From Fragilaria crotonensis (Eukaryota; Bacillariophyta; Fragilariophyceae; Fragilariales; Fragilariaceae), in assembly GCA_022925895.1 (NCBI GenBank), contig JAKSYS010000225.1, positions 19,474 through 83,473 on the forward strand: DNA of 64,000 nt, written 5' to 3'. The position numbers were made by a program, and so were the translations under genes. The first letter of the stretch is position 1; each line of letters opens with the position of its first letter. Below are positions 32,264 to 42,574 of the stretch, piece after piece. A model generated the notes under the pieces. The model did not search any database and was not told the origin of the DNA. It saw only the letters and a program-made list of their open reading frames with translations.

Positions 32264-35200
32264 TTACCTTGCCTTTTCGAAAGCTGCCGCATCACTTTCT
32301 CGCTTACAAACATCAATGCAGACTCTCAATCCTGTGCAAAGGAAGTGAGCGTCGGCAGTGGTTTTGCATCTTACTGCCATTGAACGAATCGACCCTGCAA
32401 GGCTGTATTCCAAAACGACGATCACAGAGTCTTTGTATTTGTCATGATGCTTCTTTGGGAGTTGAACCGCTGACTCAGCCCGCCCAGTTGCACTAACCTT
32501 GACCAAATGCGAGAGCAGAACGCCTCCTCGACCTTGTTTGTCGATCAGGGAAGCGCTGTACACTGAGCGAGAAACAAAACGCTTCACCCAAAGAAGTGCG
32601 ATCGGGCATTCACAGACTTCTCCCTCTTTCTCGCTCAAGTGCGTGTGATTCATTTCGTTTAACTCCTTCGAAACTGTGAGATAGCGAACTTGCCACTTGG
32701 AGTCACGATTCTGCTTCAAGACTTCAATCCCTTGCTTTTTTAGGATGGTGCAGAAGTTCTTGAGGATTCGGCGTTGATTCAGCGATAAGGTACTCGGAAG
32801 AGTTGGCGGCGTGTCGATGGTGTTTGGATTTGTAACTCCAGTGTCGACTGATAGCTTGGATTTGTCCAGCATCGAATCTGACTCATAATCTGTGTCGAAA
32901 TGAGAAGTCTCAGCAGATGACGACCCGTTAGTATCGGTCCCCAGGGCACTAGTCCCAAAGGCACTAGTGGCGCCAGAGGCGCTTGTGGCGGTCGTATACC
33001 CTCGTGTGGCAGAATCGTCATAGCTAGTATCTGCGGATGTTTCGGTCATTGCAGACCGGGTGTATCTGATGAGCTTCTGGTGAGCTGCAGCCTGCCTTGC
33101 AGAAACGTTCGTGAATTGAGATCCATCCTCTTTGGTGACAACGGAACTGAAGTGTGAAGTGTCGTACGACGGTTCGGTAATGTTGTCGTTTGTGAAGACT
33201 GATTGAGAATCACGCCGGTCCCACTCTTCCCATTTCTTCGCTTCTGTTATATTCATTGCAGACACGATGCTCTCGGTGTTTGATTGTGTTTCTGAAATCT
33301 GGTCAGCAAACGCTTCAAGCATTGTAGAATCTCCTCCGTGTTTGCCAGGTGTAACCGGAATGTCTGGAAAGAACAAAGGACATGATATGATAAGGTGAAT
33401 TGCTTGTTGGTATGTCGAAAGTGTTGATCCACCAGCATGGAGGATACTCACCTGGTCCGCGGCATACGATTTCGAATCGATCCAAGATAGAGTGGCCAAA
33501 CTTCATGAAAACTGCCTTCAGAGTTGAATCCTTGCTTTCAACTCGCGGGCCGTCGCCGCTGCAATGAAACAATGGGATCTCGGTGCTCGCATCAGCCTCG
33601 GACACGTCACGACTATCAGACTTATCGCAGCTTCTGTCTGGCGTACGGGACTTAGCTTTGTTTCGGGAGGCCTTCGACTTCTTACCGCTCTGGCCGGTGG
33701 CAGTAGATGTATTCGACTTCTTACCGCTCTGGCCGGTGGCAGTAGATGTACCGGCACTTTCACTTGCAGTTCCTGACGATTTCGATCTCCCTCCCATGGT
33801 GCTCTTGTCCGAAAAAGTCGTCTTATGTGACGACCTAGATTTGCCACCTTTGTCGCTCCTGTCGGTGTCATTTTCCTCTTTGATATCAACACTTTCTTCT
33901 TCTTTGATCATGGCAGTCGGAACCATACTTCTGCCCAAATCTCGTCCTCCTTCAAGCGCAACTACAGAGGACGTGATGTCCGAATTGACAGTATCCAACA
34001 GCTCGCCTTCGTCGAGGACGTCACCAACGTGCTTTTGCGGAGGTGGCGGTGGAGCCAGGAGGTTACCTGTCACATCTTTACGATCCGATGTTTCATTTCG
34101 CGTGCCGGTGGCTGGAACAGGCGCGGACGTCAGCGGAAGGGCTTCACCAGCCTCATCAGCCTTATCGGTAGTCTCATCAGCGGATATAATAGAGTTTCCT
34201 TTCGTCGTTTCATCAAGACCGCTGAAGATACTTCCCTCGTCGGTAGCGATTGATTGACCGTCCCCGTCGCAAATCTTTCCAGATTCTCGTTGTGAGACGC
34301 TCCCTTGCGGCGTTGGCACTTTTATGTACGAAGTCTCCGACGATAAGCGAGTGAGGGCGTCTTCCACTAGTTTGTTCACGTTTTCATCTTGGTTCTGAGC
34401 ATAATTCGCTTGCCACCACTGAAGGGCTGCGCTCAGTTGAAGTCCTGCCTCTTTTGCGAATCGCTCTGAGCTGTTGGGAGTAGCAGGCGCTTTGCTCTTA
34501 ATGGAATTGGATGCTGTCTCTGATTTCCCCGATTCCATCAGACGCTCGTCAATTCCTCCAGGAGCAACGGAATTGCATAGCGGCTTATTAGGCAAAGGCA
34601 CGTGGCTTTCATCAGCTTTGTCTGTAGCAACAGAATTGCCTAGGGACTTGACGCGCGAGGGATTTGCGTCATTATTCTTGAGGCTCGTTTCCTTGTTGGA
34701 CCGTGCATCAACACATCGATCCTCTGGCACTGAGTCGGGGAGGCGGGAGCCTCCTTCATACTTGTTTGCAATCATTTTAACCCCCGAGAACGCAGATCCA
34801 GCTTCGGATTCGCTGTACGCCAACATTGAGTCTTCGGAAGGCTTCGTCAAGCTATAGATATCGTGATCTGACGAAGTTTCATCGCTGGCCTCGCCGTCAT
34901 TCGTTGTCACCTCTCGCCCACTTCCTGATTTATCCTTCGATGCTTGTGTAACTTCACGGAGGGATAATGCAATGTTGGCTGGGGTAGTGGAGGTGGCATT
35001 TGTGCCGTGATGGGCTGCTGACAGTCCCAATGGTGCATGCGTATTACTTTGCTTTTGTTGGAGATGTGCAAGGTAGGGATTGCGTGATGCCAATGGCTTC
35101 TCTGCTGAGGAGATGGAAGTCATCTTTCCTGGACGATTACCGGCATAGTCATCAACTTCTGATGGAAGGGCAGATGCCACGGTTGCATTTGGTTTGACAG

Positions 35201-38042
35201 CGGAAGTCGGACCGGCATCGAGAACTTTGGCATGATGGTCGCTAGTCTGAGCTCGACTGGGAGACGTTGGAGGAGAGCTTCCTCGAAACGCTCGATGAGT
35301 GGCGATTTTTTCTCGCTTTGGACTGGGGGTTTTTACTCGGAGAGCAGCTTCTTTCTTGTATTCTTTCGCCTTTGATGGTCCCATGGAAACTGGATGCAAT
35401 CTTTTCTTTGCATTGGCTTTCTCAAATGCTTCTAGACGAGCTGACGTTTTACTGGACGCAGGGGAATCGACCGTTTCGACGCCATCATTAAGCAACCCGA
35501 TGGAGGGGGAGTATGAACTCATCTCATTCGATCTTTTGCTGCGAGGGCTTCTCGCCGAATTGCGTGGCGATGCCCTCGGTGATGTGGGATTGGATTTCTC
35601 TGTAAAGACTGGATGATTCACTCGCCTATTTCCCTTTGGGCTGACACTGTCTGTGCGTTGGGCGTCTCTCTGCCGGTACATCTCGGCTTTGGTCAAGCGC
35701 GACGGAGTTGCAAGCGAACGACTTGTTTCTTTTGATTTTGAAGCGGCGGTCTCTGATCTCGGTTTGGATGACTCGTTGTGCATTGTTGGGTGAGAGGACG
35801 TTGACTCAGGCATAGTGCCATCTTGTCTTTGATCGCTTCGTGCTTCACGCTTGAAAACGATATGCGGTGCTTCGTCACGGAGTGCACGGAGGGAATTGTC
35901 AACAGGCGACTCAGCCCTCTCCTTATACCGAAGCATCCTAGCCCTCTCCCTGCTGACAGACAAGGCCGCAGGAGCATCCTTGGGAGCGCTTCTTGAGTTT
36001 GTAATTGCTCGCGAAGTTGTTGCAGCCCTGCCGCCAGGGGACGCATGTGCTCTGTCGTTGTCTCGGGTGTTCCTTACTCTTTGAGTAGTCTCACTCAAAT
36101 TAGAACCTGATGCCTCAACGTTCAGGCTCCTTACTCTTGGAATACCTTCGTCCGTGGCCTTCGCGTTTGGGTCGATGACGTCGTGAAGGCGCACGTCAAT
36201 CTCGATCTTATGGTGCTCCGTTTTGGTATTGAGTTCTTGTTGAATGCTGCTTGAGGCAATGTCATTAATGTTTTTATCCCGTGGGGCAATGTCAGAAGGA
36301 TGAAAGAGCGGGCTTGTGGATCTCGCGTTCTTGTGGGTGCTGGCAGGGGTCCCACCCCGTAAAACTCGTCGGGAAGGATTTGAGGACATGGATCCAACTG
36401 AGCCATCGTCACATGCTTCAGTTTTCAATGGAGACTCCGCACGTGATTTCAGCGCGGGCGAGCTCTTTCGCCCCTGCTCGTTGGCAGATCTTGTTCGTTC
36501 GGCAGAAGCGAGAAAGGCCCTGCGCCTAGACTGGCGTCGTGAAGCATTAGATGACTGAGACGCTACTGAAACGTCATCGCGAGCATCATTATCCATGGCA
36601 TGCTCCTGACGAGAGTCTGGCTTTGGAGAACTGTTGCTTCTAGACAGCGAAAGGGCTTGTCGCGTAGCAGTTGTGACAGTCTTCTGTTGGGCAGCGTCAC
36701 GACGAAATGGTGAGACTGAATCGGTCCGTGAAGAATTCTGCTGCTGCTTTGTGACATTGTCGTTAGGGAAAGAATCCTTCCTATGATGCCCAACAATTTT
36801 GTCGGTTGGACCAGATTCCCGTCCTGCCCGTTGGGCTATGCCCCTTGTGGGTGTGAGTTCCGTCCTACCGGCAGTCCTCACTTCATGGTCGCTGGAGGCC
36901 GGAGATGCTCGATAAGGAGATGAGAATGCATCCTTTCTGGGCGGAGTGCGCTGCCGCGAAGCCGGGGCGACCTTTCCTGGGGCTGTCGATCGGCTTTCGT
37001 TAGATACGTGCGAGACGTCGTCAGAGGACATGGCATCGTGGACGATCCTATCCTTCTTTCGAGTCTGTGCCTGCGCGGCGAGCGCCAGTGCACGACTTCG
37101 CAATTGTTGCTGGGAGCCGGCTGACTTGACAGAGCAGATACTTGCTGTATCGTCATCTTCAATCCGTTTTCGGTATAGGATCCTCTGCTTCGCAATTTGG
37201 AAACGAGCACTTCTGGTCGTCGACACAGATCCTATGGTAGCATCGTCGTCATCTTGACGCCTCCTTGTAGTGGTCCTCTGGGACGCTTGCAATGCCCTCT
37301 TGGCAATATTGGTTAGCTCATCAGTGCTCAAGGACGACGACGACGTGGCGACACTAATGGCACGCTCTTCGTGTAGCACCGTTGAGGCATCGTTGAGACT
37401 CCGCTTCAGGGCGTCGTTCAAGTGTGATTTGGTGTTTTCCGAGGCAGATCTTCCGGCTTTCGCGGAAGCATCTGATTCAATGACGCGTTGGGAAGTCTCG
37501 CGCCTGCGGGGTTCCACTCGCACCTTTCTCACTCCTTCAGTCCCATTGGTTTCAACTGAGTCGTGTAGGTGCTTCGCTGAAGGTTGGCCCATCGCCGGAT
37601 TTTTAGCCTCGCTTTCATCTTCTGATGGCCACTCAATGGATGCACCTACTGGGTTTGTGTTTTCGTCGATTGCGCGTCTGATAGCTGGCTTTTTCTCCGT
37701 TTGGGATTTTGCCGAGTTGGCCTTCAGTAGTCGTAGCGATTGTCCGCTCGAACGATTCTGTAAGGGAGAGGAGACATCTCTCTTTTCCGATACCTCTCTG
37801 GCGACTGTGTGGCCTTTCTTAGGGGCTGGAATCTCCTTTTCTTCATCGTCTGATGGCCATTCGATGCTGCGCACGCCAACAAGTTCGCCAGTCGGGGCTG
37901 CAGCAGTCTGTGGGGCATCGTCGCGGTTTTCAGATTCTCGTTTGAGAGACTGCATTCTCGGCCTTGCCGCACCAATCTGTTTCTTCGGGGTGTTGCCCTC
38001 AAAAAGCTGAGCGCGTTTCAGCACTGAGCTTTCTGCCGACAT
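32264..38042 (-). CDS. Very large disordered protein with C-terminal PH-like domain (two exons)
   Basis: Model: exon 1 38042-33452, an 88-bp intron 33451-33364 (GTGAGT...TTTCCAG) and exon 2 33363-32264, giving 1896 residues. The splice joins the two frames cleanly in phase 1. Residues 1 to about 1500 are low-complexity and rich in Ser, Arg, Lys and Asp, with many SP/RSP sites. An SIEWPSxDE motif occurs at 59-67 and 135-143, and a 13-residue repeat (SGKKSNTSTATGQ type) is encoded by a 39-bp tandem duplication near 33687-33764. The last ~150 residues look folded (KWQVRYLTVSKE, ALLWVKRFV, VLEYSLAGSIRSMAVRCK) and resemble a PH or PH-like domain, suggesting lipid or protein docking at a membrane. 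The many phosphorylatable sites suggest a scaffold. Family otherwise unknown. Confidence 0.75.
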
Positions 38043-38765
38043 GGTGAACTACGAGCGTTGCCCTCTATTAACGCTTAACACTGCTGATTGACTGAGGAGT
38101 TTGTATCAACGACTCTAAATTGTGGCTTGGCGAGAGGCTGCCAGCCAGGATACCGTTTTCAAATGTTCCCGTTATAATTCAGTTGAAACATGAAACAGGC
38201 GTTTCTTGGGGAAGTTCCTACTGGAGTATCAGTACTGGAGCATTCCAGTAGCTTAAAGTGAACGATTGGCCTAAATTCGAATATGTCATAGTCTGGCTGT
38301 CTCCACGCGCGCCATGATACAGTAACACATGGGAAAACGGTCTTGATCTGCGATCGAGCGAAAACATTTATTTCAACGATGCGAACGATGCGTTAGCAAA
38401 AACTTCCAAGCACGTAGCACGTGCACAGGCTGATAATTGCATCTCTGTCAAGAAATTTAGTTCTTCTTTTGGCAGGACATTGATTTCAACGGCTGCGTCT
38501 CACAAGTTTGGCACAGAATACGGAGTGCTTGCTAAGTATGGCAGATGGCACCACGCAGCACCCCAAATGCTCACAACAAAATACGACTACTCGGTCGCAC
38601 AACTGGATGGAAGGTCCAATTTCACCCCAACGCCCATAAGCGATCTCAGAATACTAATAGCGCAACTCCACTCACAATGAAAGCATTAACTATCACTCCT
38701 CAAACATCATCGGATAGCGACAATACTTGTCCTCTCGCAATTGATCGATTCGGAAGCAAGGTTTC
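38043..38765. other. Divergent intergenic region
   Basis: It separates the large disordered protein gene (-) from the small gene at 38766 (+) and probably holds promoters for both. An open frame at 38545-38796 (+) overlaps the start of the next gene out of frame and may be an upstream ORF, but it has no protein-like features. Confidence 0.4.
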
Positions 38766-39167
38766 ATGGAACTTACGGAAATTGGCGAATGCTTAAGCCT
38801 CGAACTCTCCACTCCTGACGATACTAGTGATGTCTTCAGAACGGGACGCCTTAGTCTCGTCGAGGAAATGCTGTTCGTCCTGAAGCGCGCAAATCCTATC
38901 AGTGACCACAGGGACGATTCGGACGAATCAGTGAGCCCAGCGGCAAAACGCAAACGAAGGTCGTACGACAATCTCAACGAACCAACTAATGAACGAGAAG
39001 GCGTCGATGAAGCCACGCTGACGTCGGAATCATCACAGTCACAGGAATATGAAGGAGGTGAGGATGAAGATGAATATGATTTTGACGAGTTTGACTCTGA
39101 AGTTGAGAATAGAGGAACAATAATGCCGAACTGGTTTCCTGTGGACGAGCCCTGCGCAGCCGACTGA
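38766..39167 (+). CDS. Small acidic unknown protein
   Basis: A 133-residue protein. The N-terminal third (LSLVEEMLFVLKRANPISDH) looks ordered. The middle contains a basic KRKRR cluster that could serve as a nuclear-import signal. The C-terminal half is strongly acidic (EGGEDEDEYDFDEFDSE) and ends NWFPVDEPCAAD. An acidic tail with a basic patch is common in histone- or RNA-associated proteins, but no family is recognised. An upstream ATG at 38680 lies in another frame, so an upstream ORF or an unrecognised 5' exon is possible. Confidence 0.5.
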   Translation: MELTEIGECLSLELSTPDDTSDVFRTGRLSLVEEMLFVLKRANPISDHRDDSDESVSPAAKRKRRSYDNLNEPTNEREGVDEATLTSESSQSQEYEGGEDEDEYDFDEFDSEVENRGTIMPNWFPVDEPCAAD

Positions 39168-39664
39168 AGCCAAGGCACACCTACGCTATCGCACTGATCA
39201 TGACGAATCACTCTCCTGATGTAAAATGGCCACTTTGTCGTAGGAAAGCTGTACAACGACCAGAAAACCAACTATGTAAATTAGACAATACTGAGTAATG
39301 TAGTTCCATCAAGTTTCCAAACCTATGTTACCAGTATAAGTAGTTTAATGTGGCATCTCATCTAACAAGTATTTATTGGTGTTTAGAGCAACTGTAATAA
39401 AATATATGAACAGGCGCAACAAATGTTGCTTTCGAACAAACATAATGATGCATCTTGGGATCTGCTGTTCGGAGTCACGGCTGTATAGTGGAAAAACTAC
39501 CCTATCTTGAGTTGTCGTCTTGGAGGCCCTCGAAATTCAACATTCCAACTCCTTTAATCCCACTCAATTTCTGTGCAATTTCTACTTAGAATAATACTCG
39601 ATGAATAGATGATCCTAAATCTAAGCGCCTAAAGTGCATGAACTGTCAACCCCATGTCCGCACT

Positions 39665-40207
39665 CTACCTCAACATCGTTGTGGCCCCAGCAATATTTCC
39701 ACGATCGAGAAAGTTATTCATATCCAAAGTATGTATTCCCTGAAAGTTGACATTGTGTTTGGGAGTTACAGCAATAGCATCAAATGCAGAAATATCGACC
39801 AAGCCTTCGTCCAGTCCCAAAAAGACTGGACAATTGTCTGATGCGCTGAAAGCATAAATGTCAACTTCAACCCCTTGTTGAGCATTTGGAAACTTGATGA
39901 CCTTCCCATTCATCTGTTTCGCAAGCTTAATAAACTGACACCAGCCAATAAAGTATTTTCTTCGATTCGAATCTCCACCAGCAATGCCCTTAATTAACTC
40001 GCTGCGACCGCCGTTCTGTTTAAACTTGAAGCCTTGGATCTTCTTCCCTTCTCCCGGAGTCCAAAACCCAACGCTGTTCGCGGGCACTTCACCCTGGCTG
40101 TACTGCAGTGTCAGTTTTCCACCCGAGTCGCTCTCAAAGAGGAGGTAGCAACCCTCTGGACCCAATGAGGCAGCTGATGCTGTCGTCGTTTCTGTAACGG
40201 CAGCCAT
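39665..40207 (-). CDS. Unknown small protein, single exon
   Basis: A 180-residue protein with ordered composition (balanced hydrophobic strands, many Gly and aromatic residues). Features are GCYLLFESDSGGKLTLQYSQG near the N-terminus, GEGKKIQGFKFKQNGG, FIGWCQFIKLAKQMNGK and a C-terminal TLDMNNFLDRGNIAG. There is no signal peptide or membrane span, so it is probably cytosolic or nuclear. The family is not recognised. Start ATG at 40207 in context CAGCC.ATG on the minus strand; no intron is needed. Confidence 0.65.
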   Translation of the reverse strand: MAAVTETTTASAASLGPEGCYLLFESDSGGKLTLQYSQGEVPANSVGFWTPGEGKKIQGFKFKQNGGRSELIKGIAGGDSNRRKYFIGWCQFIKLAKQMNGKVIKFPNAQQGVEVDIYAFSASDNCPVFLGLDEGLVDISAFDAIAVTPKHNVNFQGIHTLDMNNFLDRGNIAGATTMLR

Positions 40208-41291
40208 TTTGTTCTTTTTGGATCAGTGTGGAAGGTCGCTGCACCAAAGAAAAGAGTGCGGTTTCCCTGTTTCCCTGTGCCCGGCTAGCGCATTGGTTCG
40301 GTACAAGTAGACTAGCCGGATCCGTGCGTCGTCGTGCATACTTTCATGACACTCGCCTGTCTTGAATTAATATGATACGCATTTCGTCGTATGTTTCCTG
40401 CTTGAAGAAAGCTAACAGATGCACAGGTTGTCACGAGTTTTTCTAATATGATACTGGCAACACGACGGGTTTACTCGCAATAAAGGGCATACTGGCATGC
40501 TGCATACATCCATGAGCTTCATTCGAAATAGTCAAAAACATATACAGTATATACTCTACGCACAAAACGAATGTAACCCTGCATGAGACTTCTATTATGG
40601 GCGGAAAAGTCGCATTCATTACCATGTGCCTATTCATTCCATTATAAGTTTATTCCAACCATCATCCGTTCGCGGTTACCGTTTCCACGACAATCATATA
40701 TCTTTTGAAACCACCTTTACATACAGTATGAATATATATATACACGTGAATTCACTCGTTCATGTGTATTGTTCTTCCGCTTGACATCTCACAAGAAGGA
40801 CTTGCACTGGACATCATCCCATGGGTGGTGGTGATGGTACCAGGTACTGGGTATACATTGTACTGTATATTACACATGTACATGCGCCCAATGTACACAC
40901 TATAGCACAACACACAACACACTACACACTACACGCACACTCTCTCAGCAAAAAACGTGGGCACGAATTGCGTATCGTACTCCTCCTACTGGAGTAGGAG
41001 TACAGGTACCTGTCACTCGTGTGGTGCAATACGATACTCGCCTTCTACGGAGAACTCATTATTTTCGAATCATACCTATCCGCGTACCTATGTTCCGCCA
41101 TGGACCCAGCCGAAGAATCGTGACACGCCACCGTGCCTCTCTCTAGTAGGGGTCATGACAGCAGGCCCCTTTCATCGACGTGACAAGTCACGCCCCGTGG
41201 CCCCGAAAAGAGTGGAAGTATGTCGAGGCCGGGATGGTGTGGCATTTTCATCCGAAGCGAACATCCGAGATAGCAACTCAACCCCTGCATC
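40208..41291. other. Divergent spacer with GTAC-rich and alternating repeats
   Basis: About 1.1 kb upstream of both the minus-strand unknown gene and the plus-strand pseudokinase gene. It contains an alternating TATATA stretch near 40730 and GTAC palindromes (40838-40890), then an ACACAC/CACTACA repeat (40903-40945). No gene is supported. Confidence 0.5.
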
Positions 41292-42518
41292 ATGGACCAT
41301 CGGATCTGTTTGTCGGAAGGGACAAACAGTCGCCAACCCATGAACCGTGGCCTTGGCCTTCAGGAAAAGCTGGAGGAAAAAGAATTGCAACGAGAAGAGG
41401 CATCGCGTCAAATCTTTAATCTGAAAACGTTGTTTCAAGATGTCGAGGATGAGATATACACCCTCGAGAACGAAATGGAGGCAGAACGCACAGCTTTCAT
41501 GAAACAGTTGCATGATATCTTCTTTGACTACCTCCCTGGTCATAGTCACAATTACAGCCACACCATCGGCCCCATCGACTGGGATATTGTGGAGAATGAA
41601 AAGCGAATTGGTGATATCAACATTGATGAACTCGTTGGTGACAGTGACTGCGCGTCCGGTTCTGTCTACTCCGGTACGCATCGAACAACAAAGGAGCAAT
41701 TTGCCATCAAAAAGCTTAAAAAGGAGCACTACGCTGATCTGCCGCTCTTGCTGACGCTGGAAAAGGAAATCGACGTTCACTCGCTTTTGATGCATCCAAA
41801 CATTATCAAATTCGAACGTGTCATTCATTCTCCAAACCACATTTACATCGTCATGGAATTGGCGTACATGAATCTCAATAGCTATCTCTGTCTTTACAAG
41901 GATTGTCTGTCCCTGGAAATGGTTCGCGAGGTGCTTATTGGAGTCCTACAGGGGCTCACGTATCTTCACAAACAGGGAGTCGCGCATCTGGATCTGAAAC
42001 AGCATCATATTTTCGTTTCCAGCAACGTTGCAATCCACGACCTGAGCCGTAATTCCATCAAGATTTCCCATTTTCGCTGTTGTGAGGTGCATCCACATTT
42101 TGGAAAGCCCGTTCCAGTGTACCGGACGGTTGGCACGCCAGGATTTATGGCACCCGAGATTCTTGCGGACGTGACAACTGCTGATGGTCGTGCTGCGGAC
42201 ATGTGGTCGTTAGGAGCAATGCTCTTGTGGATAGTGGAAGGGGAGCTCACTGATGCGTGGATGAAGTCGTATTCCTACAAGGACGATAATATCACGTACG
42301 AGGATGACATTTTACAGTGCCTTATGGACCTCTACGGACGCCAACAAAACAGCGTGGACATAGGGCTTCATGACCTCATATGCAAACTTCTTGTTATGGT
42401 TCCCTCTCACCGGTTCACAGCGATTCAGGCATTGGGCCATCCTTGGCTCCGGCTCAGTGAACAAGGAATCGATGACGTTCGAGCTGCTTGGAATCGTAAA
42501 CATCGGCATACAGTATAG
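41292..42518 (+). CDS. Predicted protein pseudokinase with N-terminal coiled coil
   Basis: A 408-residue protein kinase-fold protein. Residues about 22-75 are predicted coiled coil (LQEKLEEKELQREEA...LENEMEAERTAF). The kinase-like domain spans about 105-400. The ATP-anchoring Lys is kept (FAIKK, K140), as is an APE motif (FMAPEI). Two catalytic elements are altered: the HRDxKxxN loop reads HLDLKQHH (Arg to Leu, Mg-binding Asn to His239), and DFG reads HFR (Asp to His260). Loss of both metal ligands predicts no normal phosphotransfer. The Gly-rich loop is also weak (GDSDCASGSVYSG). It converges on the trikinase gene, 56 bp apart end to end. The ATG at 41340 is an alternative start. A scaffold or allosteric role is inferred. 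Confidence 0.8.
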   Translation: MDHRICLSEGTNSRQPMNRGLGLQEKLEEKELQREEASRQIFNLKTLFQDVEDEIYTLENEMEAERTAFMKQLHDIFFDYLPGHSHNYSHTIGPIDWDIVENEKRIGDINIDELVGDSDCASGSVYSGTHRTTKEQFAIKKLKKEHYADLPLLLTLEKEIDVHSLLMHPNIIKFERVIHSPNHIYIVMELAYMNLNSYLCLYKDCLSLEMVREVLIGVLQGLTYLHKQGVAHLDLKQHHIFVSSNVAIHDLSRNSIKISHFRCCEVHPHFGKPVPVYRTVGTPGFMAPEILADVTTADGRAADMWSLGAMLLWIVEGELTDAWMKSYSYKDDNITYEDDILQCLMDLYGRQQNSVDIGLHDLICKLLVMVPSHRFTAIQALGHPWLRLSEQGIDDVRAAWNRKHRHTV

Positions 42519-42574
42519 GCGTCACAAACAAAAATCAAATAGACAAAACATGACAAAACCACCACGAAACAAGC

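Noticed and set aside
33583-34257. 224-residue plus-strand frame inside the large disordered protein gene
   Set aside because: Antisense to a Ser/Asp-rich coding region, which naturally yields long open antisense frames. No start context or domain.
38545-38796. 83-residue frame overlapping the start of the small acidic protein gene
   Set aside because: No conserved features and out of frame with the better candidate. At most an upstream ORF.
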